Assembly (NCBI GenBank): GCA_031292575.1
Contig: JARLGX010000026.1
Coordinates: 1 to 64,000 of the forward strand
Direction: 5' to 3'
DNA from: Paludibacter sp.
Lineage (GTDB): Bacteria > Bacteroidota > Bacteroidia > Bacteroidales > Paludibacteraceae
DNA length: 64,000 nt
The notes under the pieces were generated by a model. It worked only from the letters and a program-made list of their open reading frames with translations, was not told where the DNA came from and did not search any database. The first letter of the stretch is position 1; every line of letters starts with the position of its first letter. Made by a program: the position numbers and the translations under genes. Below, in pieces: positions 54,513 to 64,000 of the stretch.

Positions 54513-56930
54513 TTATTTATCAATGGCTAATATACCATCAGTATCTAACACTGTAATTATCTTTGCTTCACCTGTCGATAATCCTTTTGCCGATGCAGTA
54601 ATGGTAATTTCACCCGGTTTGTCTGTGGACTGGATAAATGCCTTCAGCATCCCCTGATAACTGAATTTGTGGTCAACAAATTTTTCCGGCTCTGTACCAT
54701 GCAAATTGGCATTTGAGTCGGCACTACCCAATCCAATGAGTTTGCCAACACCATTTACATCAACTGCAACTGTTACATCAGCATCAGGAATAATATTACC
54801 ATTAGCATCTTCAACTGTAATAGTTACCAACGAAACATCACCGGCAGTGCCTATTTTACCCGGCTTAGGAGTCACCACTATCTTAGACGCTTTGAGCATG
54901 GGTTTAAATATCTGCGTATCCATAACAACCCCTCCATTTTTACCTACAAACTTAAGCGTACTACTTGGCACAAAATACTCAAAATCGGTAAGAGCAACAT
55001 CTTTTTTAAAAAGTGTTTTATAGGCACTAAATTCATTTGTACCATCGTGAGTCCGCATGGTAATGGTTTTTTTCAACTCATCGTTGATATACACTTCTAC
55101 TGTTTCGCAGTTTGTCCAACCCATAAAAGCTATTGGATCGCCCTCATATCCTTTCCATCCACCGGTTGATGCATCAATGTGTAACGACCATTTGTTCATT
55201 TGGAAACCGTATTCAGCTTTTGCTCTCCAAAACTTGGATGTTGGTTCATGTACCATATTCCAAAGTTTACCTTCACACGCCAACTCCGGCCAGGTATGTT
55301 CACCCTTGTACGCAAATCCTGTCCAAGGGCAGCTTCCAGAAATATAATCACGCTTCTGAATAAACTCAATTCCATCTTCGAAAGCAAACTCACTGATAAA
55401 AAATTTGCGATTAGGATAGGTTTTGTGATCTTCATCTATCTTATTCCAATCTATCCAGTTATATCCGTGTACATCCCAAATATTGGGATAAGCAGGATTT
55501 CCCTTCGAACCATCAAGTGCCCACGAAACATTGATGGCACTTGTAACGGGTCGGGTCGGGTCTTCTGTATTCGCAATTTTCTTCTGTTTATTGGCTACCA
55601 GAACACCCTCTTCAGTACCTTGCAGATAATCTTCGTTAGCCAAACTCCACAAAATAACACTTGGATGATTCCTATCTCTCCGAATCAAATCTTTTAGTGC
55701 TTGGGCATCAAAATCCGTATTTCTGAAATAACGTGTTTCATCCCAAACCATTACACCGTATGTGTCGCAAGCATCCAATTCCTCCGGAGAACGTGCACCG
55801 TGCGACCCACGCAAGAAGATAATTCCGGCATCCGCCATTTGTTTGATATTTTCATAATGTATTCGCTTTGGAATAGCACAGCCCAATCCGGCATAGTCGT
55901 CGTGATTATTCACCCCATTAAGTTTGTAGTGTTTTCCATTCAGGAAAAAACCTTTGTTTGGGTCAAAATAAAATGTTCGGATTCCAAAAGTTGTAGTATA
56001 TTCATCCAAGACAACATCACCACGCATTACTTTCGAAACTGCTTTATACAAGGTTGGTGCTTCAGGACACCAAAGTTTGGGAGATGCCACGGTAAGATTT
56101 TGGTTGAATTCGTAGGTTTTGTTTTTGCCAATGTTTGACGAACTGTTGACTGTTGCAACTACATTATCATTCGTATCCAAAATGACAGTCTGCAGCTTGC
56201 AATTAGTGGAAGAACCGTATTCATTAGTTACTTCAGTTTTTATATTGACCGTTGCATTTTCGTTACTAACTTTGGGTGTGGTCACATAAGTTCCCCATTT
56301 TGCCACATGCAATTTATCGGTTACAACCATTCTCACCGGCCGATAGATACCACGACCTTCGTACCACCAACCTTCATTCAACTCGGCCTTAAGTTTTACA
56401 GCCACCACATTTTCCTGCCCAAACCGAATATAAGGTGTCATATCATAAACAAAACTGGTATAGCCGCTTAGATGGTTACCTAGTAAATTTCCATTAATAT
56501 AAGTATAGCTATCGCGAAATGCGCCATCGAATTCTACAAATATCTTTTTATCCTTATAATTGGCAGGAACAGTAAACTTTTTGCGATACCAACCCATTTC
56601 GCGTGGCATATATCCTTGTGCTCCTGGTTTTTTATGCGTCGAATACATCGAGTAATTTTCTTCCTTCATAGTATTGTCGAGACTATAAGGTCCATCCATC
56701 GCATAATCATGCGGAATAGTAACACTACTCCAGGCAAAGTCGTTGAACCAGGCCTCCTTGGCTCCTTCAGGATCTGTGCCTTTCAAAAATTTCCATCCAG
56801 ACCACCAGTTTTCGCTGTAACGTTGAGCATTAACAATTGAAGAAAAGCTAATTGAACAAAGAAATACTATCAGCATGAATACTTTTTTCAGACTTGAAAA
56901 CATAGCTTTATTTTGGTTGTTTTTAATCAT
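54513..56930 (-). CDS. Glycoside hydrolase family 2 (beta-galactosidase-like)
   Basis: This 805-residue exported enzyme (signal LIVFLCSISFSSIVNAQ) follows the GH2 plan: sugar-binding jelly roll, Ig-like domain, TIM barrel and C-terminal Ig-like domains. The acid/base glutamate is in SVILWSLANEDYLQG near residue 432 and the nucleophile in RKFFISEFAFED near 513. The C terminus has a DUF4982-like domain and a Big-type domain with GDVSLVTITVEDANGNIIPD. Substrate is a beta-galactoside, beta-glucuronide or beta-mannoside; sequence alone does not decide. It is in the seven-gene run. Confidence 0.94.
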   Translation of the reverse strand: MIKNNQNKAMFSSLKKVFMLIVFLCSISFSSIVNAQRYSENWWSGWKFLKGTDPEGAKEAWFNDFAWSSVTIPHDYAMDGPYSLDNTMKEENYSMYSTHKKPGAQGYMPREMGWYRKKFTVPANYKDKKIFVEFDGAFRDSYTYINGNLLGNHLSGYTSFVYDMTPYIRFGQENVVAVKLKAELNEGWWYEGRGIYRPVRMVVTDKLHVAKWGTYVTTPKVSNENATVNIKTEVTNEYGSSTNCKLQTVILDTNDNVVATVNSSSNIGKNKTYEFNQNLTVASPKLWCPEAPTLYKAVSKVMRGDVVLDEYTTTFGIRTFYFDPNKGFFLNGKHYKLNGVNNHDDYAGLGCAIPKRIHYENIKQMADAGIIFLRGSHGARSPEELDACDTYGVMVWDETRYFRNTDFDAQALKDLIRRDRNHPSVILWSLANEDYLQGTEEGVLVANKQKKIANTEDPTRPVTSAINVSWALDGSKGNPAYPNIWDVHGYNWIDWNKIDEDHKTYPNRKFFISEFAFEDGIEFIQKRDYISGSCPWTGFAYKGEHTWPELACEGKLWNMVHEPTSKFWRAKAEYGFQMNKWSLHIDASTGGWKGYEGDPIAFMGWTNCETVEVYINDELKKTITMRTHDGTNEFSAYKTLFKKDVALTDFEYFVPSSTLKFVGKNGGVVMDTQIFKPMLKASKIVVTPKPGKIGTAGDVSLVTITVEDANGNIIPDADVTVAVDVNGVGKLIGLGSADSNANLHGTEPEKFVDHKFSYQGMLKAFIQSTDKPGEITITASAKGLSTGEAKIITVLDTDGILAIDK

Positions 56931-56993
56931 AAAATATCCTCCATGTATTAAATTTATTGTTTTTTTACGTAATACTTAATATAGAAATACACT

Positions 56994-57233
56994 TTACCAT
57001 TCCAACTTGACACGAATTCCTTCCTGATTGTTTTCAAAAGTCATATCAGGTCGGTCGTCCATACCATAAACCATGGCTACGTCAGACCGGACATCTATCG
57101 TAGGTCTCCAGGGTATTCTGGTTTGAAAGCTTGTTTTTTCTTTAGTTATGGCTGTGGCAGATGTGACGCGTTGCGCATCTGCCAAAATGAAAACACTTCC
57201 AAAAACAAGACAAGCCAGCAATTTACACTTCAT
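56994..57233 (-). pseudogene. N-terminal remnant of a larger exported protein
   Basis: The 79 residues comprise a signal peptide (LLACLVFGSVFILADAQ) and a segment TSFQTRIPWRPTIDVRSDVA followed by MVYGMDDRPDMTFE, which I recall at the start of large Bacteroidota glycosidase-like proteins. After that the reading diverges to NQEGIRVKLEW and stops. No remainder is found next to it, so it is probably a truncated relic, though a real small secreted protein cannot be excluded. It lies 30 bp after the GH92 stop in the same operon. Confidence 0.6.
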
Positions 57234-57263
57234 AATATAATGATATTATTTCTTTATAAAATT

Positions 57264-59534
57264 TCAATTCACTTGTGCTTCAGACATAGAAGGTGCTGCC
57301 GCATCGGGTGCACTTCCCCAATTCTTGTTTGGACGATTACCCATAACTAAAATGAGTTTACCTCCTTTTACTATATCAGTATTGTTAATCCAGGGTTTAT
57401 TGAGGGCAGTCCCATTTAAACTTGCCGATTGAATATATTTGTTTTGAGCAGAAACATTTTGAGCTTCAATCACAAAGGTTTTTCCGGCTCCAACATGGAT
57501 AGTTGTCTGATTAAAAATTGGACTTCCAATATCAAAAATTGGTCTGCCCGGGCATAGTGGATAAAAACCCATAGCATTAAACACATACCAACTGGACATA
57601 GCCCCGCCATCTTCGTCGCCACTAAGTCCAAGTGGAGTTACGTCATACCATAAATCCATGATTTGTCTGACTTTACTCTGTGTTTTCCAAGGTTCACCGG
57701 CATAATTATAAAGATAAGGAATATGAAAAGCAGGTTCGTTTCCCTGTGTGTACATGCCCATAAGCCCGGTCATATCTGGGAATTGGCCTAAAAAATGAAG
57801 TTTATCCATTGTGCGACCAATGGTAAAGAGCGAATCCAGCTTCGTTATGAACTTATTCCTTCCTCCCATCAAGTTAATAAGACCTTGAACATCGTGCTGC
57901 ACATGCCAAGTATAAGTCCATGAATTGCCTTCAGCAAAATATCCTTCGCCGGCAAAACCGCCTGAGAAACGTGGATCAAAAGGTTCTATCCATTGTCCAT
58001 CGGCCGATTTTGGAGCCATGAGCCCAATGGATGGTTTAAATAAATTTTGATAATTATGTGCCCGCTTCATAAAAAGCTCGTAATCCTGATTTTTACCTAA
58101 AGCTTGTGCAATCTGAGCCAGGCACCAGTCATCATAACAATGCTCAAGCGTTACTGAAACAGACTGCCGACGATGCCAAGAGTCAACTTCCTTTACCCAT
58201 TCTTTCACTCCTACTTCGGGCATCCAAGTTATTTGGTAGGGCATTTTTGCCATATGATCAAATTTTTCTTTGACCGGAAAATCGTCTCTCACCGGTAATG
58301 CGGGGTAAAATCCTTTGTCAAAATAACATTGTTCCAATTCGGTAATGTAACCGGCATCGCGCCAAGGAATCATGGTGGCTTGTAAAGCATTTTTTTTCAT
58401 TCCTTCGTATGCTTTTTCCACATCAAAGTCACGTAATCCTTTCATATAAGCATCCACAATAACGGCTGTAGAATGATTGCCAATCATAGCACCCGAACTC
58501 GGCAACCAGCCGGTTTCTTCGTAAGTTTTAATAAAATTGCGGATAGCTTTGATAGTTTCCTCCGGTTTAATAATGGATTGAAGCGGATATGCACAACGAT
58601 ATGTATCCCATACATTTCCCATTCGAAGGGCACGGGTGCGATAAAGTGCACTGTAAAAAATAGATCGCTGCTTTTCAGTTCCCCCATTTATTTCAATCAA
58701 GCTTAATTCTTTGTTCCACAATTCTTTTCCATGGTTTTTTACTTGCTCAAATGTTGAATTTCCAATTTCAGTGGATACAAAACTGCGAGCTTCCTCGACA
58801 CTTTTTGCTGAGAAACCTATTCTTAATTCTATAGTTTCTTGTTTATTACCGATTGGATAGCTCACATAAAGTCCAATTCCATTACCTATTTGTTGTTTTG
58901 AGTCAGGAGTTAGCACATCGGTTTTCCATGTACCTGATGAAGCCATAGGTTTGCTTAGGTGTGCATAAAAATAGTTTTTGGTTTCGTTGTTACGCCCCTG
59001 GGAAGAAGAACCTTCCAAGGTCTGATTATCTTTTATGTCAATACTAGCATTGCCCAGCATACTTAGCAATACATTAGCGCTTTTATTGGCAGGAAGTGTA
59101 AATCGAAATATAAGGATATTATTGGTGAGGGTAAATTCAGTATTAATATCCGGATCTTCCAAAAGTACCTGATAATAATAAGGTGTGGCAGTTTCCATAT
59201 CATGATCGAACCTTGAAGCATTCGCTTTAGTTCCTATCTTAACGTCACCTGTACTCACCATTAAATTGGCTATTCCTAAAGGAAATCCGTAGATTTTGTC
59301 GGCAAGATAAAGATCTTCCATCTCTGGTGTAAAAGTTGGAAACAAGGCGATATTTCCTCCCGGCATTTTGATGACCGGAATAGTAGACCTCGTTTTGGGA
59401 TTGATAGAACCCATGTAGAGATTGACATAGTCAACAGGCGATTTTAGCTCCTCAGTTTTGTTTACACACTGAGTATTTTGAATCGTTAAGCACAATAATG
59501 CAACCAACGATAATAATTTTAGTCTTGTGTTCAT
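57264..59534 (-). CDS. Glycoside hydrolase family 92 alpha-mannosidase, copy 2
   Basis: This 756-residue exported protein (signal SLVALLCLTIQNTQC; the Cys suggests a lipoprotein) is a second GH92: YVNLYMGSINPKTRSTIPVI start, predicted catalytic acid in FAEGNSWTYTWHVQHD near residue 535, the full GNEP motif at about 596, and GDEDGGAMSSWYVFNAMGF near 641. It differs clearly from copy 1, notably in GNEP versus GNQP, so the two should have distinct specificities. It is the first gene of the seven-gene run; the IS4-type insertion lies directly upstream. Confidence 0.94.
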   Translation of the reverse strand: MNTRLKLLSLVALLCLTIQNTQCVNKTEELKSPVDYVNLYMGSINPKTRSTIPVIKMPGGNIALFPTFTPEMEDLYLADKIYGFPLGIANLMVSTGDVKIGTKANASRFDHDMETATPYYYQVLLEDPDINTEFTLTNNILIFRFTLPANKSANVLLSMLGNASIDIKDNQTLEGSSSQGRNNETKNYFYAHLSKPMASSGTWKTDVLTPDSKQQIGNGIGLYVSYPIGNKQETIELRIGFSAKSVEEARSFVSTEIGNSTFEQVKNHGKELWNKELSLIEINGGTEKQRSIFYSALYRTRALRMGNVWDTYRCAYPLQSIIKPEETIKAIRNFIKTYEETGWLPSSGAMIGNHSTAVIVDAYMKGLRDFDVEKAYEGMKKNALQATMIPWRDAGYITELEQCYFDKGFYPALPVRDDFPVKEKFDHMAKMPYQITWMPEVGVKEWVKEVDSWHRRQSVSVTLEHCYDDWCLAQIAQALGKNQDYELFMKRAHNYQNLFKPSIGLMAPKSADGQWIEPFDPRFSGGFAGEGYFAEGNSWTYTWHVQHDVQGLINLMGGRNKFITKLDSLFTIGRTMDKLHFLGQFPDMTGLMGMYTQGNEPAFHIPYLYNYAGEPWKTQSKVRQIMDLWYDVTPLGLSGDEDGGAMSSWYVFNAMGFYPLCPGRPIFDIGSPIFNQTTIHVGAGKTFVIEAQNVSAQNKYIQSASLNGTALNKPWINNTDIVKGGKLILVMGNRPNKNWGSAPDAAAPSMSEAQVN

Positions 59535-59562
59535 GTGATAGATTTTAGCATTAGTGGGTACT

Positions 59563-60868
59563 ATAAAATTAAATACGCTCTTTGAAATTGTTTGTATATC
59601 GCAGTTTCATGATATTTTGGTAGCGTGACGATTTGAATTGAAATTTTAGTTTTTAGCTTTGCGAAAAGAAAAAACTATGAATCAAGGCAAATATATCTTC
59701 GCCCAACTTACAGATTTTTTACCAAGAAGAGTCTTTGATAGAATCGTCAAAAAATACGATGGTAACAAATATGTAAGGTCATTTACTTGTTTGAATCAAA
59801 TGCTGTGTATGATTTTTGGTCAACTCACAGGTAGAGATAGTATGCGAGATTTAATGTTAAGTCTCGAAGCTCATCAAGCTAAATACTATCACTTGGGATT
59901 TGGAACTACTCTTACCGGACGCAACTTTGGAAAAGCAAACCAAAAGCGGAATTATAAAATTGTAGAAGAGTTTGCTTATGTATTAATAGAAGAAGCTCGT
60001 CACAGTTGTTATAAAAACGATTTTGAAATCAAGATTGATGGCAATGTCTATGCTTTCGATTCTTCTACCATAGACCTTTGTTTAAATGTCTTCTGGTGGG
60101 CTGAATTCAGAAAAAAGAAAGGAGGCATAAAACTTCATACTTTATATGATGTAAAAACTTCAATTCCATGTTTTATGCTGATTACCACTGCAAGTGTACA
60201 TGATGTAAACGTGCTTGATAATCTACAATATGAGATTGGCAGTTTTTACATTCTTGATAGAGGTTACGTTGATTTTCCAGATTACACAACATTCATTTAC
60301 ATAAAGCATATTTTGTTACACGTGCCAAAAGTAACTTTAGATTTAAGCGTATGTATTCAAATGTTGTTGATAAAGCTACCGGAGTACTATCTGATCAAAT
60401 AGGTATGTTGGAAGTTTATCAGTCGAAGAAAGACTATCCAAATAAAATTCGTCGAATCAAATATCACGATAAAGAATTGGATAGAAACTTCGTTTTTATA
60501 TCTAACAATATGGATCTCGAAGCATTCGAAATTGCTCTATTGTATAAGAACCGTTGGAAAGTAGAACTCTTTTTTAAGTGGATAAAACAACATTTCAAAG
60601 TTAAGACCTTTTGGGGTACAACTATGAATGCTGTCAAGACTCAAGTATATTGTGCAGTCATTACTTACTGTCTGGTTGCTATTATTGGTAACAAACTGAA
60701 AGTAGACCGTCCAATCTACGAAATTCTACAAATTCTTAGTATTTCTCTACTGGATAAATCCCCTATAAATGAAATACTTACGAAATGCGATTACAAAAAT
60801 GTCAAAGAGCTCAATTATAAACAATTAGAAATCAGCTGGATCTAAGTGCCCAGCAATGTAATTTTATC
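59563..60868. mobile_element. IS4-family insertion sequence (limits tentative)
   Basis: About 1.3 kb around a frameshifted transposase. ATAAAATTA at the left (59563 onward) and, inverted, at the right (60868 backward) start similar 16-base ends, which may be the terminal inverted repeats. Target duplications were not established. Confidence 0.4.
59677..60845 (+). pseudogene. IS4-family transposase with one-base deletion
   Basis: From ATG 59677 the protein reads MNQGKYIFAQLTDFLPRRVF, includes a DUF4372-like N-terminal domain, and the DDE residues in YAFDSSTIDLCL and YILDRGYVDF. At about 60276 one base (probably G) is missing: with it, the frame would continue DFARLHNIHLHKAYFVTRAK into the downstream frame that holds the YREK signature (YKNRWKVELFFKWIK). 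Total length would be about 390 residues, normal for the family. As it stands the transposase is inactive unless ribosomal slippage occurs. Confidence 0.88.
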
Positions 60869-60958
60869 TGTATTGAATGTTGATTCAAGTACTTGTGAAA
60901 ATAAATCATTCTTTCGAGACATTAATCCGACAACATTCAGAAATTTGTCCTTTAGCTG

Positions 60959-61474
60959 TCACGGGTATGGCATATTTGGTGTAAGTCCAAAATGACTTTC
61001 ATCTCCGAAATAAAGGTCAATATAGCCACTATCTTCCAGTTGTTTAAGGCCACTATTTGTCCTTGTCTAAGTTCAAACTCGTCTTTGTTACGCTTACGTT
61101 TCAAAGACAGTCGAGCTCTTTTCCATTTATAGCCAAGCATCTTTTAAACAGTTCCGCAAAATTCTTTTGCAGACTATTATATTATGTTCTTCTTTTAGGA
61201 AACTTAGTATGTTTTTTATGTTTTGATTATGAAGCTCTACTTGTTGCTTAATTACTTCCTCAAAGCCTTTTAATCGGGTTTTTACTCCTCGCCCAGAGGC
61301 AATTGGAAGTGAATTAGCACCATCTAATTCCCAACTATTGAACCATCGTTCAACTGTTTTACGGTCAACATCAAAAATCATTGACAAATCAGTTATCGTC
61401 TTTCTTTGATGCGATAAAAGAATGCACTGACTGTGCTTTCTAATGGTATTGTTGGTACTAGTTTTGACAAGCAA
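60959..61474 (-). pseudogene. IS630-family transposase fragment
   Basis: The start, LVKTSTNNTIRKHSQCILLS, leads into a helix-turn-helix (TITDLSMIFDVDRKTVERWF) and the linker of IS630/Tc1-like transposases. The frame changes near 61140 (CLK then MLGYKWKRARLSLKRKR) and again near 61040. The third frame gives YIDLYFGDESHFGLTPNMPY, the first catalytic-Asp region, then stops at TGA. The remaining C-terminal half is absent. It is a decayed remnant next to the IS4 copy. Confidence 0.85.
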
Positions 61475-61786
61475 CTCTAGTAGCTCAATAGCCTCTGTTT
61501 TTAATTTTATATATCTAATATTGAGACAGATATACTAATTATATCTCATATTAGCAAACAAATAGGGCATTATATTATTCCAACTACTTATCAGCAGAAC
61601 ATCTAGGCAGAATAAGGTGATTAAACAACCACCCCAAAGGAGGTGGATTTATAAATCATATTAAAACAATTAATTATGACTTCTAACTTAGATTTTTCAA
61701 ATATTATTTTATTAACTAATATTAAATTACTAGATACAACTCCCATATATTCAAACACATTTATGGGAATTGTATATACGGTGATA
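61475..61786. other. Intergenic stretch with inverted repeats
   Basis: No gene. CTAATATTGAGA and TCTCATATTAG near 61511-61555 form an imperfect inverted repeat that may be the end of the IS630 remnant. CCACC/GGTGG at about 61630-61652 is a small hairpin, and ACAA-TCCCATA with TATGGGA-TTGT at 61736-61773 is a longer imperfect hairpin just beyond the GH3 stop. Confidence 0.4.
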
Positions 61787-64000
61787 TTAGTTCAATTTTA
61801 CTGTTTTCTTAAGTTTAATATCTTTAGAAGAACCGCCAACCAATATATCAAAATATCCTGCATCAAAACCAAAACTTTTGATTTTTTCTTTGTAGTAAGA
61901 GAATGAAGATTCGTCAAGCTTAATAGTTACACTTTTGGTTTCACCTTTTTTAAAGAAAACTTTAGAAAAGCCTTTCAACTCTTTCAATGGACGAACAACT
62001 GGACAAACCAAGTCGCTTATATAAAGCTGAGCAACTTCAGCACCATCTACATTACCAGTATTTTTTACATCAAAAGTAACGGTAGCAGTAACTTTGCCTT
62101 TTTGTTGTTGAACCGAAACCTTCAAATTGGAATAAGCAAAAGTGGTGTACGACAATCCAAAACCAAATGGGAACAAAGGTTCTACTTTCTTGGTATCGTA
62201 ATAACGATAACCAACCATTAAGCCCTCTTTGTACTGAACATGTTTGTCGCCATCTGCGTCGTAATAGTTATTAAAAGTAGGATTGTCCGACCATTTTTTC
62301 TCAAAACTTACCGGTAGTTTGCCACTAGGATTTATTTTCCCTAAAAGAATTTCGGCAAGAGCTGTTCCTCCTTCTTGTCCTGGATAAAATGCATGAATCA
62401 AACCTTTCACTGAAGGTAACCATTTCTCCATGTATACATTTCCGCCGGCATTTAGGACAACAATCGTATTAGGGTTGGCTTTTGTAACTAATTTAATCAG
62501 ACTGTCCTGAACTTCGGGAAGTTCAAATGGTCTGTTAGCTCCTTCGTGTTCAATTTGCTGGTTGAAACCTACACATACGACTGCAACATCAGCTTCGGAT
62601 GCCATCTTAATTGCTTCATTGAAGTTTTCGTCTTTCGGTTCATACCATGCAAAAACAATTGCCGCATCTCCGGTACCCTGATAATATTCAAGTTTGATAT
62701 CATACTCTTTGCCTGCTTCCAATTGTAACATTGCATTTCTTTCGATAAATCCATGATCGCTCCAATAGTCAATTACAATTTTGTTGTTTACCCACAACCG
62801 ATACCCATCATCTCCTTTAACCGTGAATTTGTAATTTGATGTATGTGATGGACGAATAACGCCTGTCCAGCGTACAGAAAAATTATTCTGTCCAATTCCT
62901 TCAACACCGGGAGTTTGAACCCATTCATTGTTTACAACCTTGTCAACCCGTATGCCTTTCGGAGTACCGGACAAATCTCTGTTATCATAATACTCGGCCT
63001 TCAGGCCAATAGTAGTGGAACCCGGACTTGAATAAAAAACAGACTTCGTCGAAAGGTAGTTAAGGCTTGGTATACCCATGGTGTAATTCACCTCCATGTT
63101 TTTTGCAAGTTGTTTAAAGCCTTCTAATGTACTTACAAAATGGAATGGATCAGTTTGAGAACTTCCACCACCTGAAATATAGGTATCGGCGTTGGGACCA
63201 ATAAATGCTACTTTTTTAATTTTCGAAATATTCAAAGGGAGAATATTATCTTGATTTTTTAGCAATACAATGCCACTTTCAGCTAATTTCAACGCCACTT
63301 TTGCACTATTCGGATCATCATTAGGAATAGATGCAATAGTTTGAGGGTGATCAAAAAAGCCAAAACGGAAACATATTCGTAGAATTCTGCTAACTTTATC
63401 ATTTAGTGTTTCATTACTGATTTCCCCACTTGCTAATGCTGGTAAAATAGTTTCGGGTTTCATTCCCGAATTACCCGGCATTTCAAGATCAGTACCACCT
63501 TTAAATGCGGCAATTCCATTGTGAACACTACCCCAATCGGACATTAAAATGCCATCAAATCCCCATTGGCCTTTTAGTATTTCATTATTCAAATGGTTAT
63601 TCTCTGAGGTATGCTCTCCATTCAGGAGGTTGTAGCTATTCATAACTGCGCCAACCTTTCCTTTTTGTACAGCGGCTTTAAATGCAGGTAGGTATATCTC
63701 CTGCAAAGTACGTTCGTCAATATCTGAGCTAATATTATCCCTGTCGTATTCCTGATTGTTTGCACAAAAATGTTTAACTGTTGCGACCACACCCTGACTT
63801 TGAACGCCAAGAATATAACTAACCACTAAACTGGACGCTAGAAAAGGGTCTTCACCCATGTACTCAAAATTTCGGCCTGACATAGGTGCCCTAGCAATAT
63901 TCACGCCTGGACCAAGAAGAAAATTCACACCTCTGGAACGGCTATCTTTACCAAGGGCAACACCTAACTCGTTTACTAAATCTGTATCCCATGACGCTGC
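61787..64000 (-). CDS. Glycoside hydrolase family 3 beta-glucosidase-like, 5' partial
   Basis: The reading frame is open to the right edge of the window, reading AASWDTDLVNELGVALGKD upstream of SRGVNFLLGPGVNIARAP, so the start lies outside. Domains in order: GH3 N-terminal barrel with KHFCANNQE and the nucleophile Asp in GILMSDWGSVH, GH3 C-terminal sandwich, an inserted PA14 domain (SSPGSTTIGLKAEYYDN to YEPKDE), and a C-terminal fibronectin-III-like domain. It would cleave beta-linked glucose or xylose from oligosaccharides. It is on the same strand as the catabolic run but is separated from it by two insertion-sequence remnants. Confidence 0.95.
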   Translation of the reverse strand, partial: AASWDTDLVNELGVALGKDSRSRGVNFLLGPGVNIARAPMSGRNFEYMGEDPFLASSLVVSYILGVQSQGVVATVKHFCANNQEYDRDNISSDIDERTLQEIYLPAFKAAVQKGKVGAVMNSYNLLNGEHTSENNHLNNEILKGQWGFDGILMSDWGSVHNGIAAFKGGTDLEMPGNSGMKPETILPALASGEISNETLNDKVSRILRICFRFGFFDHPQTIASIPNDDPNSAKVALKLAESGIVLLKNQDNILPLNISKIKKVAFIGPNADTYISGGGSSQTDPFHFVSTLEGFKQLAKNMEVNYTMGIPSLNYLSTKSVFYSSPGSTTIGLKAEYYDNRDLSGTPKGIRVDKVVNNEWVQTPGVEGIGQNNFSVRWTGVIRPSHTSNYKFTVKGDDGYRLWVNNKIVIDYWSDHGFIERNAMLQLEAGKEYDIKLEYYQGTGDAAIVFAWYEPKDENFNEAIKMASEADVAVVCVGFNQQIEHEGANRPFELPEVQDSLIKLVTKANPNTIVVLNAGGNVYMEKWLPSVKGLIHAFYPGQEGGTALAEILLGKINPSGKLPVSFEKKWSDNPTFNNYYDADGDKHVQYKEGLMVGYRYYDTKKVEPLFPFGFGLSYTTFAYSNLKVSVQQQKGKVTATVTFDVKNTGNVDGAEVAQLYISDLVCPVVRPLKELKGFSKVFFKKGETKSVTIKLDESSFSYYKEKIKSFGFDAGYFDILVGGSSKDIKLKKTVKLN

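Noticed and set aside
61676-61906. Plus-strand open frame of 76 codons overlapping the GH3 3' end
   Set aside because: It runs antisense into a well-supported GH3 coding region and shows no family features.

Overview
The window looks like a chromosomal segment of a low-GC member of the Bacteroidota, most likely order Bacteroidales. The promoters have the TAnnTTTG -7 box of that phylum, Shine-Dalgarno signals are weak, there is a CTnDOT-type mob/tra transfer region, and there is a dense run of secreted glycoside hydrolases (GH92, GH76, GH27, GH2, GH28, GH3). I cannot name genus or species.

Layout. (1) 1-1740: an IS110-family recombinase with a structured candidate guide RNA at its 3' side. 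(2) 1743-12937: a type I (I-B-like) CRISPR-Cas locus in the order cas6, an unrelated 228-residue gene preceded by a 21-bp repeat tract, cas5, cas3, cas8, cas7, two genes of unknown function, cas4, cas1, cas2. (3) 12938-17658: an inverted-repeat-rich leader and one array of 71 repeats and 70 spacers, hand counted. (4) 17758-22172: small defence and stress genes: an AbiEi/AbiEii toxin-antitoxin pair with a duplicated operator-like sequence, a 58-residue histone-H1-like gene, a conserved hypothetical gene, and a HigB/HigA pair with a clear promoter and terminator. (5) 22313-37221: a partial conjugative element, with mobABC on the minus strand, a palindrome-rich likely oriT, and traA to traN on the plus strand. 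No traO-Q and no integrase are visible. (6) 37389-40311: a small cargo-like block holding a broken FAD monooxygenase, an intact flavin reductase-like gene, a broken hexapeptide acetyltransferase and a divergent AraC regulator. (7) 40312-59534: a structured noncoding stretch, then a minus-strand set of secreted proteins: a TlpA-like thioredoxin protein, two paralogous beta-propeller proteins, GH28, a DUF362 protein, GH27, GH92, GH76, GH2, a truncated relic and a second GH92. (8) 59535-64000: a frameshifted IS4-type transposase, a decayed IS630-type transposase, and a GH3 enzyme that runs off the right edge.

How the genes work together. Cas6, Cas5, Cas7 and Cas8 would process and carry crRNAs, Cas3 would degrade targets, and Cas4-Cas1-Cas2 would add spacers at the leader end of the array. 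AbiE and HigBA extend this into a defence island beside a conjugative element. The right part is a catabolic cluster aimed at alpha-mannan-rich and galactose- or galacturonate-containing glycans: GH76 cuts the mannan backbone, the GH92 enzymes remove alpha-mannose, and GH27, GH2, GH28 and GH3 handle galactosyl, beta-linked and pectic decorations. No SusC/SusD pair lies inside the window.

The most interesting unexplained parts are the two uncharacterised genes between cas7 and cas4, the nine-unit 21-bp repeat and homopolymer-interrupted gene after cas6, the palindromic leader, the duplicated abiE operator, and the guide-RNA-like structure beside the IS110 recombinase. All statements rest on reading the sequence and on recall of protein families; no database search was run.
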